Below, one piece after another: positions 54,482 through 63,243 of a stretch of DNA of 64,000 nucleotides (positions within the stretch are counted from its first letter, which is position 1; the number at the start of each line of letters is the position of its first letter). The stretch is from positions 124,001 to 188,000 of the forward strand of contig NZ_JARLLG010000002.1 of the NCBI RefSeq assembly GCF_029382255.1. The letters run 5' to 3'. Below the pieces are notes generated by a model. The model was given only the letters and a program-made list of their open reading frames with translations. It searched no databases and was not told where the DNA came from. The translations under genes and the position numbers were made by a program. The stretch is from Isoptericola croceus (lineage in GTDB: Bacteria; Actinomycetota; Actinomycetes; Actinomycetales; Cellulomonadaceae).

Positions 54482-54563
54482 CGCAACCGGGCGCGAGGTA
54501 GCGCTCGCCCCGTGAAGTAGCGCTCGACGGCGCGAGGTAGCGCTCGGCCGGCCGGAGCGCTAC
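54478..54563 (+). repeat. Short tandem repeat around GTAGCGC, period about 20 bp
   Basis: GTAGCGC occurs at 54478, 54498, 54517 and 54537, each preceded by GAAG or GAGG at one base distance, and the inverted form GCGCTAC follows at 54557. Spacing is 19-20 bp. The array starts inside the rsmI stop codon and ends at the pncA stop region, filling the space between the two convergent genes. The inverted last unit could pair with any earlier unit. Confidence 0.75.
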
Positions 54564-55132
54564 GCCGCGTCGGCGGACCGGACGAGCTCGACCCCGGCGG
54601 CCGACATCTCGTCGCGGGCCTGCTCGCCGAGCTCCGGGGAGACCGGGGCCGTGAGGTCGGTCAGCACCCGGGTCGCGAACCCGTGGCGCGCCGCGTCCAG
54701 GGCCGTGTGCTTGACGCAGTGCGACTCCGCGAGCCCCACGACGTCGACCGCCGAGGCGTCCGCGTCCCGCAGGACCGTCTCGAGCGCCCGGCCCTCGCCG
54801 TCGGCCCCGTCGAACCCGGAGTAGCCGTGGTCGTACTGCCCCTTCTTGATCGCGACGTCGGCGGCGACGTCGGCCAGCGCGGGGTGCAGGCGGGCGTTCG
54901 GGGAGCCCGCGACGCCGTGCACGGGCCAGGAGTTCACGAAGTCCGGGGTGTCGCTGAAGTGCTCGCCGGGGTCGATGTGCCAGTCCTGCGTGGTCACGAC
55001 CAGGCCGTACCGGGCCCGGTGCGCCGCGACGTAGGCGGCGACATCGGCGGCGACCCGGTTGCCGCCGTCCACCGCGAGCTCGCCGCCCTCGCAGAAGGTC
55101 GGCTGGACGTCCACCACGATCAGTGCGCGCAT
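54560..55132 (-). CDS. pncA: Nicotinamidase
   Basis: A 190-residue isochorismatase-fold enzyme hydrolysing nicotinamide to nicotinate for NAD recycling. The catalytic triad is visible: Asp in [13 protein letters not shown], Lys in [14 protein letters not shown], Cys in [13 protein letters not shown]. The metal site is represented by [13 protein letters not shown]. Start ATG 55132 is preferred over ATG 55138 because GGGGAG then lies 7-8 nt upstream. Confidence 0.92.
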   Translation of the reverse strand: MRALIVVDVQPTFCEGGELAVDGGNRVAADVAAYVAAHRARYGLVVTTQDWHIDPGEHFSDTPDFVNSWPVHGVAGSPNARLHPALADVAADVAIKKGQYDHGYSGFDGADGEGRALETVLRDADASAVDVVGLAESHCVKHTALDAARHGFATRVLTDLTAPVSPELGEQARDEMSAAGVELVRSADAA

Positions 55133-55238
55133 GCTCATGCTCCCCACTGTGCCACCGCCGCCGGGATCTGTGCAGGGGCCGGAACCGTACCCTGGACGCC
55201 TGGGTCCGCCATCGCGGCAGACCATTAGGATTCGGGGC

Positions 55239-57035
55239 ATGACCCACATCCTCTCGGCCGTGGCGTGGCCCTACGCCAACGGGCCGCGGCACATCGGCCA
55301 CGTCGCCGGCTTCGGCGTTCCCTCCGACGTCTTCAGCCGGCACATGCGGATGGCGGGTCACGACGTGCTGATGGTGTCCGGCACCGACGAGCACGGCACC
55401 CCGATCCTGGTCCAGGCCGAGCAGGAGGGCGTGAGCCCGCAGGAGCTGGCGGACCGGTACAACCGCGTCATCGTCGAGGACCTGACCTCGCTCGGGCTCA
55501 GCTACGACCTGTTCACGCGGACCACGACGCGCAACCACTACGCCGTCGTGCAGGAGATGTTCCGCACGGTGCACAAGAACGGCTACATGGTCGAGAAGAC
55601 GACCATGGGCGCGATCTCGCCGTCCACGGGCCGCACGCTGCCGGACCGCTTCATCGAGGGCACCTGTCCCATCTGCTCCTACGACGGCGCCCGCGGCGAC
55701 CAGTGCGACAACTGCGGCAACCAGCTCGACCCGATCGACCTGAAGAACCCGCGCAGCCGCATCAACGGCGAGACGCCCAAGTTCGTCGAGTCGAACCACT
55801 TCTTCCTGGACCTGCCCGCGTTCGTCGACGCGTTGTCGTCGTGGCTCGAGTCTCGCAGCGGGTGGCGGCCCAACGTGCTGAACTTCAGCCGCAACCTGCT
55901 CGACGACGTCCGTCCGCGCGCCATGACGCGCGACATCGACTGGGGTATCCCCGTGCCGCTGCCCGGCTGGGAGGAGAACCCCGCCAAGCGTCTGTACGTG
56001 TGGTTCGACGCCGTGATCGGCTACCTGTCCAGCTCCATCGAGTGGGCCCGCCGCCAGGGCACGCCCGAGGCGTGGCGCGAGTGGTGGACCAATCCGGACG
56101 CCCGGTCGTACTACTTCATGGGCAAGGACAACATCACGTTCCACTCCCAGATCTGGCCGGCCGAGCTCCTCGCGTACGACGGCGGCGGCTCGCGTGGAGG
56201 AGCACCGGGGCAGTTCGGTGCCCTGCAGCTCCCGACGGAGGTCGTCTCCAGCGAGTTCCTCAACGTCGAGGGCCAGAAGTTCTCCTCCTCCCGCGGCGTC
56301 GTCATCTACGTGCGCGACATGCTCGCCCGGTACCAGCCCGACGCCTTCCGCTACTACGTCGCGGCCGCGGGCCCGGAGAACCAGGACGTGGACTTCACCT
56401 GGGACGGGTTCCTGCGCCGGACCAACGACGAGCTCGTCGCAGGCTGGGGCAACCTGGTGAACCGCACGGCGACCATGGTGCACAAGAACTTCGGGCAGAT
56501 CCCGACGCCGGGTGACCTCACGGACACCGACCGCGACGTCCTGGCTGCCACGCAGAAGGCGTTCGGGGACATCGGGTCCCTCATCGAGGCCAATCGGCAG
56601 CGGGCGGCGATCGCGGAGGCGATGCGCGTCGTCGGCGACGTCAACCGCTACGTCTCCGAGACCGAGCCGTGGAAGCTCAAGTCCGACCCGGACCGCCTTG
56701 CCACGGTGCTGCACACCACGACGCAGGCGGTCAGCGACTGCAACACGCTGCTGGCGCCGTTCCTGCCGCACTCGGCGCAGTCGGTGCACGAGGTTCTCGG
56801 CGGCACGGGGGAGTTCGCCCCGCAGCCGCGCATCGAAGAGGTCACCGACCTCGACGACGACTCGCGCCACTACCCGGTCATCACGGGCGACCACGAGGGC
56901 GGCTACCGGTTCCCCGCGTGGGCGTCGAACCCCGTGACGCCGGGTACCCCGATCGGCAAGCCGTCGCCGGTGTTCACCAAGCTCGACGACTCGATCGTCG
57001 AGGAGGAGCTCGAGCGGCTGCGCGAGAAGGCCTGA
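55239..57035 (+). CDS. metG: Methionyl-tRNA synthetase
   Basis: A 598-residue class I synthetase charging tRNA-Met. The HIGH motif is exact ([13 protein letters not shown]), the KMSKS place reads KFSSS, and a zinc knuckle is given by CPIC and [19 protein letters not shown] and the anticodon-binding helices (FNLVNRT-like [17 protein letters not shown]) complete the fold. There is no C-terminal tRNA-binding extension. TAGGAT ends 7 nt before ATG 55239, so the message is probably leaderless. tatD follows 2 nt behind the stop. Confidence 0.97.
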   Translation: MTHILSAVAWPYANGPRHIGHVAGFGVPSDVFSRHMRMAGHDVLMVSGTDEHGTPILVQAEQEGVSPQELADRYNRVIVEDLTSLGLSYDLFTRTTTRNHYAVVQEMFRTVHKNGYMVEKTTMGAISPSTGRTLPDRFIEGTCPICSYDGARGDQCDNCGNQLDPIDLKNPRSRINGETPKFVESNHFFLDLPAFVDALSSWLESRSGWRPNVLNFSRNLLDDVRPRAMTRDIDWGIPVPLPGWEENPAKRLYVWFDAVIGYLSSSIEWARRQGTPEAWREWWTNPDARSYYFMGKDNITFHSQIWPAELLAYDGGGSRGGAPGQFGALQLPTEVVSSEFLNVEGQKFSSSRGVVIYVRDMLARYQPDAFRYYVAAAGPENQDVDFTWDGFLRRTNDELVAGWGNLVNRTATMVHKNFGQIPTPGDLTDTDRDVLAATQKAFGDIGSLIEANRQRAAIAEAMRVVGDVNRYVSETEPWKLKSDPDRLATVLHTTTQAVSDCNTLLAPFLPHSAQSVHEVLGGTGEFAPQPRIEEVTDLDDDSRHYPVITGDHEGGYRFPAWASNPVTPGTPIGKPSPVFTKLDDSIVEEELERLREKA

Positions 57036-57037
57036 GC

Positions 57038-58015
57038 GTGGCGCGCCGGCGCGAGCGCGGGTTCCCGCGCGACCCCGAGCCGCTGCCCGTCCCGGTCGTG
57101 GACAACCACACGCACCTGGACGCGATCGCGGACGTCGTCGACCCCGGGGCGCTCGACGGTGCCCCGATACCGACCGTGGCCGACCACCTGGCCCGGGCCG
57201 CCGCCGTCGGCGTCGACCGTGTGGTGCAGGTCGGCTGCGACCTGCCGTCGATCGACTGGACCGACACCCTCCTGCGGAACGCCGAGCAGGAGGTTGAGCC
57301 CGGAATCGACGCCGAAAGCGGGCGCAACCTCCTGCTCGGCACGCTGGTGGGGGCTGTTGCTATCCATCCGAATGAGGCGGTGCTGCATGCCGGTGTTCAT
57401 GAGGTCGGGCCTGACGGGCTCGAGCCGAAGCCGCGCCCGCACCACGCGACCACCCTGGACGACGCGATCGCCCGCCTGGCGCAGGTGGCCCGCGACAATC
57501 CCCGTGTGCGCGCGGTCGGAGAGACCGGGATGGACTTGTTCCGGACCGGACCGCAGGGCGAGCGGGCGCAGCGGGAGTCGTTCCGGGCGCACGTCGCGCT
57601 CGCCAAGGAGCTCGGTCTGGCGATGCAGATCCACGACCGGGACGCCCACGAGCAGGTGATCGAGGTGCTGCTCGCCGACGGTGCGCCCGAGCGGACTGTC
57701 TTCCACTGCTTCAGCGGGGACACCGCCATGGCGGCGCTGGCGGCCGAGCACGGCTGGTACCTGTCGTTCGCGGGGCCCGTGACCTACCCGAAGAACACCC
57801 ACCTGCGTGAGGCCCTGCGGACCATGCCGCTCGAGCTCGTCCTCGTCGAGACCGACGCGCCCTACCTGCCGCCGCACCCGTACCGCGGGCAGCCCAACGC
57901 GCCGTACGTGGCCGCGCACACCGTGCGGGCCATGGCCGAGGTGCTGGGGCGCCCGCTGGACGAGGTCTGCCGAGCCCTCTCGGACAACGCCGAACAGGTC
58001 TACGGGGCGTGGTGA
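57038..58015 (+). CDS. TatD-family metal-dependent DNase
   Basis: A 325-residue TIM-barrel hydrolase. Metal ligands are visible in VVDNHTHLD, RAVGETGMDLF, MQIHDRDAHEQ, FHCFSGD and LVETDAPYLPP. TatD enzymes are 3'-5' exonucleases in DNA repair and degradation. Start GTG 57038 lies 2 nt behind metG, so the two are co-transcribed, as is usual in actinobacteria. Between residues about 80 and 105 the gene carries a perfect 15-bp inverted repeat (57281-57295 and 57326-57340), and codon use just behind it is less GC-rich. Confidence 0.92.
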   Translation: MARRRERGFPRDPEPLPVPVVDNHTHLDAIADVVDPGALDGAPIPTVADHLARAAAVGVDRVVQVGCDLPSIDWTDTLLRNAEQEVEPGIDAESGRNLLLGTLVGAVAIHPNEAVLHAGVHEVGPDGLEPKPRPHHATTLDDAIARLAQVARDNPRVRAVGETGMDLFRTGPQGERAQRESFRAHVALAKELGLAMQIHDRDAHEQVIEVLLADGAPERTVFHCFSGDTAMAALAAEHGWYLSFAGPVTYPKNTHLREALRTMPLELVLVETDAPYLPPHPYRGQPNAPYVAAHTVRAMAEVLGRPLDEVCRALSDNAEQVYGAW

Positions 58016-58057
58016 CCCCTGTCGCTCCGGCCCGGCTTCCGCTACGGTCTGGTGACC

Positions 58058-59287
58058 GTGGCGACACCTGAGGCGGGACGACGACGGGACACCGCCCTGC
58101 GGCGTCGCCCCCCAGCGGCCTACGACGGCCGCCGGGGCCCGCTGAACTCGGTCGCGCGGACCGCCCTGCGGGTGCTCGTCGTCGCAGTCGTCGCGGTGGG
58201 TGCGACGGGCGTCGTCGCCGCGCACAGCACGATCACGGTGGACGTCGACGGCCGCGTGCAGACCCTCGACGGGTACGGGCGCACGGTCGGCGAGGTGCTC
58301 GCGTTCCACGACATCCACCCCGGCCCGGACGACCTCGTCCAGCCGGCCACCTCGGCGCCTGCCCCGCGTGACGGCGAGGTCGTGGTGCGCTCGAGCAAGG
58401 AGGTCACGCTCGAGGTCGACGGCGAGACCATGACGTTCCCGACGACGGCGCACACGGTGGGCGAGCTGCTGGCCGCCCTGGGACCGCGTGGTGACGGCGC
58501 GGTGGCGACGGCGTCCCGGAGCGACCCGCTGGGCCGAGGCCCGGTGCGGGTGTCCACGCGCAAGACCGTGTACGTGTCGGTCGACGGATCGGTGCTGCCG
58601 CTGCGTACCACGCAGTCGAACGTCCGGGACGTGCTCGCCGAGGTCGACATCTCGCTCGGCGACAAGGACCGGACGTCGGTCCCCCTGGGCGCCGCAGCCG
58701 TCGACGGGATGGTGGTGGTCGTCAACCGGGGCGAGACGGCCTCGGACGTCGTCACCGAGGTGGTGCCGTTCGACACCGAGCGCATCGAGTCCGACGACCT
58801 GCCGAAGGGCCACGAGACGGTCCGCACGCGCGGTGTGCCGGGCGAGCGGGTGACCACGTACGAGGTGCACACGCTCGACGGCGCCGAGGTCCGGCGCACG
58901 GTCGTCGACCGGTCGGTCACGGTCGAGCCGGTCGACGAGGTCATCGTGGTCGGCACGCTCGACATCTCACAGGTGCAGGTGGACCCTGGTTCGGCGAAGG
59001 CGTTGGGCCGGGCGCTGGCGGCCGAGCGGGGTTGGGGGGACGACCAGTTCACCTGCCTCGACAAGCTGTGGACCAAGGAGTCCAACTGGCGCTGGAACGC
59101 CGCGAACCCGTCCAGCAGCGCCTACGGCATCCCGCAGGCCCTGCCCGGGTCGAAGATGGCCTCGGCGGGTTCGGACTGGCGGACGAACCCGGCCACCCAG
59201 ATCACCTGGGGTCTCGGCTACATCTCCGGCCGCTACGGCACGCCGTGCAGCGCGTGGAACCACTCGATGGCGAAGGGCTGGTACTGA
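58058..59287 (+). CDS. G5/DUF348 wall hydrolase with lytic-transglycosylase-like C terminus (paralog 1)
   Basis: A 409-residue membrane-anchored or secreted protein. N-terminal membrane segment about 28-48, then three DUF348-like repeats (ITVDVDGRVQTLDGYGRTVGE; VTLEVDGETMTFPTTAHTVGE; VYVSVDGSVLPLRTTQSNVRD), a G5 domain (about 225-300), and a C-terminal goose-lysozyme/SLT-like module (about 315-409) with [25 protein letters not shown], and [11 protein letters not shown]. The glutamate in TKESNW is the probable catalytic acid. It should cleave peptidoglycan. A TACGGT box lies 9 nt before GTG 58058; GTG 58052 is possible. It is the first of three tandem paralogs. Confidence 0.85.
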   Translation: MATPEAGRRRDTALRRRPPAAYDGRRGPLNSVARTALRVLVVAVVAVGATGVVAAHSTITVDVDGRVQTLDGYGRTVGEVLAFHDIHPGPDDLVQPATSAPAPRDGEVVVRSSKEVTLEVDGETMTFPTTAHTVGELLAALGPRGDGAVATASRSDPLGRGPVRVSTRKTVYVSVDGSVLPLRTTQSNVRDVLAEVDISLGDKDRTSVPLGAAAVDGMVVVVNRGETASDVVTEVVPFDTERIESDDLPKGHETVRTRGVPGERVTTYEVHTLDGAEVRRTVVDRSVTVEPVDEVIVVGTLDISQVQVDPGSAKALGRALAAERGWGDDQFTCLDKLWTKESNWRWNAANPSSSAYGIPQALPGSKMASAGSDWRTNPATQITWGLGYISGRYGTPCSAWNHSMAKGWY

Positions 59288-59428
59288 CCGGTACTGACCT
59301 CGAGACGGTGGGCCCGGAACGCACACCACCTCGCGACGTGGTGTGACGTGTCTCGCTGTGGGCAGGTGAACTTTCCTGGCATACCGCGTCGTAGGCGGGC
59401 ATAGCTACCACAGGTGGCCTTGGCTGAA

Positions 59429-59448
59429 TGTCACGATGCGGTTACGGT
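59429..59448 (+). promoter_or_regulatory. MtrA-like box with -10 element upstream of the rpfB-like gene
   Basis: TGTCACGATGCGGTTAC (59429-59445) reads on the reverse strand as GTAAC-N6-GTGACA, which fits the MtrA direct-repeat motif known from actinobacteria. TACGGT (59443-59448) is the likely -10 box, giving a leader of about 80 nt. A near-identical arrangement precedes the third paralog. Confidence 0.6.
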
Positions 59449-59534
59449 CGTCGGAGCCACCGGATCGACCCGGGCCCGACAGCCAGTCGGAGAGCCGCCG
59501 TCGTGCCCGGACCTGCCGACGTCTGGAACACCCC

Positions 59535-60797
59535 TTGAACGACTGGCCCGAGAGCTCCGCCACGCCGCCGACCGCTCCCGTCCCCGTGAGTGCCGAGCGT
59601 GCCGCGACCGCACTGCGTCGTCGCCGCTGGCCGTTGGTCACCATGGTGGTCGCGTTGAGCCTCCTGGTCGCCGGCGGGGTGAGCGCCGCCGTCGTCGAGC
59701 AGCTCCGCAAGGACGTCACGCTCGACGTCGACGGCGAGCTGGTCTCGGTGACCACCTTCGCCGCCACCGTGGACGAGGTCCTGACCGAGGAGGGTGTGCA
59801 GGTCGGCGTCAACGACGAGATCACGCCCGCCGCCGGGGACGAGCTCCGGGACGGCGCCGTCGTCGAGGTCCGCTACGGCCACGAGCTGACCGTGGAGGCC
59901 GACGGCGAGGAGCAGGACGTCTGGATCGCCGCACTCGACGCGGCTGACGCGCTGGAGCAGCTCGCCGCCCGTGACGAGCAGATCCGCTTGCTCCCCTCCC
60001 GGTCCGCCGACCGCGCCATCCTGCCCATCCGGCTCGACGCCGAGCAGCCGGTCGCCCTCGTCGTCGGCGGCGAGGAGTCCGTGGTGGCCAACGGCGCCAC
60101 GACGCTCGAGGAGCTGTTCGAGGCGGAGTCTGTCGTGATCGACGACGACGACCGCGTCCACGTGGACCGCATCGAGTCCGCCGGCCCGGGCGAACCGACG
60201 GTGCGCGTCGTCGTGCAGGTCGTCGATGTCGAAGAGGTCACCAGGACCAAGAAGATCGACTACGACACCGTGACGAAGAAGGACGCCGACCGCTACCGCG
60301 ACAAGGGCCCGCTCGTGTCCCAGGAGGGCAAGAAGGGCGAGCGGACCATCGTCAGGCTCGTGACGCGAGTCGACGGCGAGGTCGAGTCGCGCGAGAAGCT
60401 CTCGAGCAAGGTGACCACCGAGCCCGTCGACAAGATCGTCGTCACCGGCACCAAGGAGCGCCCCGAGCCCGAGCCGGAGCCCGAGCCGTCGTCCAGCAGC
60501 TCGTCGTCCAGCAGCTCGTCCTCGGGCGGTTCGAGCTCGTCGTCGGGCGGCAGCGCGCCGTCGGGCGTGTGGGCCCAGCTCGCCCAGTGCGAGTCCGGCG
60601 GCAACCCGTCCACGAACACGGGGAACGGCTACTACGGGATGTACCAGTTCTCGCTGCCGACGTGGCAGGCCGTGGGTGGCTCCGGGCTCCCCTCGGACGC
60701 CTCGGCCGCCGAGCAGACCAAGCGCGCGAAGATCCTGCAGCAGCGCTCGGGCTGGGGGCAGTGGCCGCACTGCGCCAGCAAGCTCGGTCTGCTCTGA
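59535..60797 (+). CDS. Resuscitation-promoting factor (RpfB type)
   Basis: A 420-residue protein with the RpfB plan: N-terminal membrane segment (about 35-57), DUF348 repeats (VTLDVDGELVSVTTFAATVDE, and two more), G5 domain (about 250-325), a PEPEPE plus Ser/Gly linker, and a C-terminal Rpf domain (about 345-420) with WAQLAQCESGGNPS, where the glutamate is the catalytic residue, GYYGMYQFSLPTWQAVGG and WPHCASKLGLL. It cleaves peptidoglycan and promotes outgrowth of dormant cells. Start: an ATG at 59436 falls inside the control box, so I use TTG 59535. That gives a 32-residue cytoplasmic tail like that of the next paralog and an equal leader length. Confidence 0.88.
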   Translation: MNDWPESSATPPTAPVPVSAERAATALRRRRWPLVTMVVALSLLVAGGVSAAVVEQLRKDVTLDVDGELVSVTTFAATVDEVLTEEGVQVGVNDEITPAAGDELRDGAVVEVRYGHELTVEADGEEQDVWIAALDAADALEQLAARDEQIRLLPSRSADRAILPIRLDAEQPVALVVGGEESVVANGATTLEELFEAESVVIDDDDRVHVDRIESAGPGEPTVRVVVQVVDVEEVTRTKKIDYDTVTKKDADRYRDKGPLVSQEGKKGERTIVRLVTRVDGEVESREKLSSKVTTEPVDKIVVTGTKERPEPEPEPEPSSSSSSSSSSSSGGSSSSSGGSAPSGVWAQLAQCESGGNPSTNTGNGYYGMYQFSLPTWQAVGGSGLPSDASAAEQTKRAKILQQRSGWGQWPHCASKLGLL

Positions 60798-60890
60798 CCT
60801 GCTGGGGCGGGCGGGTTGTGCCCGTCGCGTGAAGGCCTGTGAAGCCGTCGTGCCGGAGCCGGTGCGTGTGACGCACACCCTCTTGCATCT

Positions 60891-60910
60891 GATAACGAAT
60901 CGGTTACGGT
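60891..60910 (+). promoter_or_regulatory. MtrA-like box with -10 element upstream of paralog 3
   Basis: GATAACGAATCGGTTAC (60891-60907), reverse strand GTAAC-N6-GTTATC, followed by TACGGT (60905-60910). It shares ACGA-N2-CGGTTACGGTCG with the box upstream of the rpfB-like gene, and lies the same distance (about 88 nt) from the start codon. Confidence 0.6.
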
Positions 60911-60998
60911 CGGGTGTCGTTCGCGCCCCTGCACGGATTCCTGCTGTAGGAGCGCCGGCCTTTCCGAGGACCGACCCCACGTACCCATCAGGAGATCC

Positions 60999-62342
60999 AT
61001 GACCTCCGCACCGGAGAACCACGAGCCCCGGCCCACCACGGCCGAGACCCGCGCCGTCGTCCGTACCCGCCGCACCCGGCGCCGCCGCGCGCTGATCGCG
61101 ACCGTTGTCGGCGGGGCGCTCGTCGCCGGTGGCGGCTCCGCCGTCGCCGTCTCCCAGGCCTACAAGACCGTCACGCTCGACGTCGACGGCGACACCCGCA
61201 CCGTCAGCAGCTTCGCCGGCGACATCGAGAGCCTTCTCGCCCAGGAGGGCGTCACCGTCACCGGTCGCGATCTCGTCACGCCCGCCCTGGGCGACCCGCT
61301 GGACAACGAGAGCGAGATCGTCGTCCGGACCGGCAAGGAGATCGACGTCGAGATCGACGGCGAGCAGACCACCACCTGGGTGACGGCCGCGGACGCCCAC
61401 GAAGCGCTCAACCTGCTCTCCCAGCGGGGCAGCGACGTCGCTCTCGTCGCCTCGCGCTCCGACGACCGCGCTGACCTGGGGCTGCGGGTGCACGGCGGTG
61501 ACCAGGTCGCCGTCGTCCGGGACGACGCCGTGGACGTCGTCGACGGCTCCGACGAGCTCGACGCCGTCCTCGCCGCCGCTGACGTCGAGGTCGACGCCGA
61601 CGACATCGTCACCGTGGCCACGGCCGCCGACGCCGACGTGACGGCCGAGGACCTGCCCAGGGGTGCTGACCTGCCGCAGCTCGCCGTCGTCGTGCAGCGT
61701 GTCGAGGTCGAGCGAGTCACCAAGGTCAAGCAGATCGACCACGACACGAAGACGAAGAAGAGCGCGAAGCGCTACGAGGACCTCGACCCCCGGGTCAAGA
61801 CGAAGGGCGTGGCCGGTTCGCGCACCGTCGTGCGGGAGATCACCACGATCGACGGCGAAGAGGTCTCGGACAAGAAGATCGCCGAGATGGTCACCTCCGA
61901 GCCGGTGACCGAGGTGCTCGTCCAGGGCACCAAGGAGCGCCCCGAGCCCGAGCCCGAGCCGGAGCCGGAGACCGAGCCGGCCACGTCGTCGTCCGGCTCG
62001 TCCTCGTCGTCCGGCTCGTCGTCCTCCTCGACCAGCTACTCCGGGTCCAACCGCGAGATCGGCCGGAAGATGGCCGCGGACCGCGGCTGGACCGGCAGCC
62101 AGTGGACGTGCCTCGAGAACCTGTGGACCAAGGAGTCGAACTGGTCGCACACGGTCGCCAACCCGTCCTCCGGTGCCTACGGCATCCCGCAGTCGCTGCC
62201 GGGCGACAAGATGGCCTCCGCCGGTGCCGACTGGCGGACCAACCCGGCCACGCAGATCACCTGGGGCCTGGACTACATCGCCGGCCGCTACGGCACCCCG
62301 TGCGGCGCCTGGGGCCACTCGCAGGCCAACAACTGGTACTGA
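60999..62342 (+). CDS. G5/DUF348 wall hydrolase with lytic-transglycosylase-like C terminus (paralog 3)
   Basis: A 447-residue paralog. Basic N-terminal tail, membrane segment (about 32-52), DUF348 repeats ([21 protein letters not shown] and others), G5 (about 250-320), and a PEPEPE plus Ser/Gly linker very like that of the rpfB-like gene. The C-terminal module (about 355-447) is instead the one of paralog 1: [36 protein letters not shown]. So it combines the front of paralog 2 with the end of paralog 1. CAGGAGA stands before the ATG. Muralytic activity is inferred from the TKESNW glutamate. Confidence 0.85.
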   Translation: MTSAPENHEPRPTTAETRAVVRTRRTRRRRALIATVVGGALVAGGGSAVAVSQAYKTVTLDVDGDTRTVSSFAGDIESLLAQEGVTVTGRDLVTPALGDPLDNESEIVVRTGKEIDVEIDGEQTTTWVTAADAHEALNLLSQRGSDVALVASRSDDRADLGLRVHGGDQVAVVRDDAVDVVDGSDELDAVLAAADVEVDADDIVTVATAADADVTAEDLPRGADLPQLAVVVQRVEVERVTKVKQIDHDTKTKKSAKRYEDLDPRVKTKGVAGSRTVVREITTIDGEEVSDKKIAEMVTSEPVTEVLVQGTKERPEPEPEPEPETEPATSSSGSSSSSGSSSSSTSYSGSNREIGRKMAADRGWTGSQWTCLENLWTKESNWSHTVANPSSGAYGIPQSLPGDKMASAGADWRTNPATQITWGLDYIAGRYGTPCGAWGHSQANNWY

Positions 62343-62370
62343 CCCGTCCGGTCGGGCGATACTCAGCCCC

Positions 62371-63243
62371 ATGACTGACACCCCTGGCGCCCTGCTCGGC
62401 CCTGCGGAGATCCGCGAGCTGGCAGGGCGTCTCGGCGTCCGGCCCACCAAGACGCTGGGGCAGAACTTCGTGCACGACGGCGGCACGGTCCGCAAGATCG
62501 TCCGTGCGGCCGGGGTGCAGCCCGGCGACCGGGTCGTGGAGGTCGGCCCGGGTCTCGGGTCCCTGACCCTGGGACTGCTGGAGGCAGGCGCCTCGGTGGT
62601 CGCGGTCGAGATCGACCCGGTCCTGGCCGGGCAGGTCGCCCAGACCGTCCACCGGCACCTGCCCGACGCCGACCTCGAGGTGGTGACCGCCGACGCGCTC
62701 GAGGTCACCGAGCTGCCCGGGGAGCCGCCGTCGGCGCTCGTGGCGAACCTGCCGTACAACGTGGCGGTGCCGGTGCTGCTGACGTTCCTCGAGCGGTTCG
62801 ACTCGCTGCGCACCGTTCTCGTGATGGTCCAGGCAGAGGTGGCCGACCGCCTGGCGGCGCCGCCCGGGTCCAGGACCTACGGCGTGCCGTCCGCCAAGGC
62901 GGCCTGGTACGGGGCCGCGCGCCGGTCGCTCACGATCGGCCGCAACGTGTTCTGGCCCGTGCCGAACGTGGACTCGGCGCTCGTCGCGATCGAGCGGCAC
63001 GACCCGCCGTCGACCACCGCGACGCGCCAGGAGGTCTTCAGGGTGGTCGACGCCGCGTTCGCGCAGCGCCGCAAGACGCTGCGTGCCGCGCTGTCCGGGC
63101 TGTTCGGCTCCGGACCGGCCGCCGAGGAGGCGTTGCGCGCCGCCGGCGTCGACCCGTCGCTGCGCGGCGAGCGCCTCGCCATCGCGGACTTCGCCCGCAT
63201 CGCCGAGCGTCTTGGCGCCGGGGCTGGCACGGTGGACGCGTGA
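62371..63243 (+). CDS. rsmA: 16S rRNA dimethyladenosine transferase
   Basis: A 290-residue SAM-dependent enzyme that dimethylates A1518 and A1519 of 16S rRNA. Motifs: [30 protein letters not shown] (SAM site), [25 protein letters not shown] (catalytic NLPY) and [17 protein letters not shown] ends 7 nt before ATG 62371. The stop overlaps the ispE start (GTGA), the usual coupling in actinobacteria. Confidence 0.96.
   Translation: MTDTPGALLGPAEIRELAGRLGVRPTKTLGQNFVHDGGTVRKIVRAAGVQPGDRVVEVGPGLGSLTLGLLEAGASVVAVEIDPVLAGQVAQTVHRHLPDADLEVVTADALEVTELPGEPPSALVANLPYNVAVPVLLTFLERFDSLRTVLVMVQAEVADRLAAPPGSRTYGVPSAKAAWYGAARRSLTIGRNVFWPVPNVDSALVAIERHDPPSTTATRQEVFRVVDAAFAQRRKTLRAALSGLFGSGPAAEEALRAAGVDPSLRGERLAIADFARIAERLGAGAGTVDA

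Noticed and set aside
56270-56290. KFSSS instead of KMSKS in methionyl-tRNA synthetase as a defect
   Set aside because: This variant is usual in actinobacterial MetG, and all other motifs are intact.
59288-60998. Possible c-di-AMP (ydaO) riboswitch upstream of the Rpf-like genes
   Set aside because: Such riboswitches precede rpf genes in some actinobacteria, but I could not find the conserved core in either leader.
61980-62035. TCGTC/CGGCTCGTCC repeats as a possible CRISPR or minisatellite
   Set aside because: They encode the Ser/Gly linker of the third wall hydrolase and keep the reading frame.
59442-62813. A 1123-codon open frame on the reverse strand across the wall-hydrolase genes
   Set aside because: It crosses several real genes and intergenic control boxes and is Gly/Arg-rich. 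The forward frames carry clear G5 and Rpf domains.
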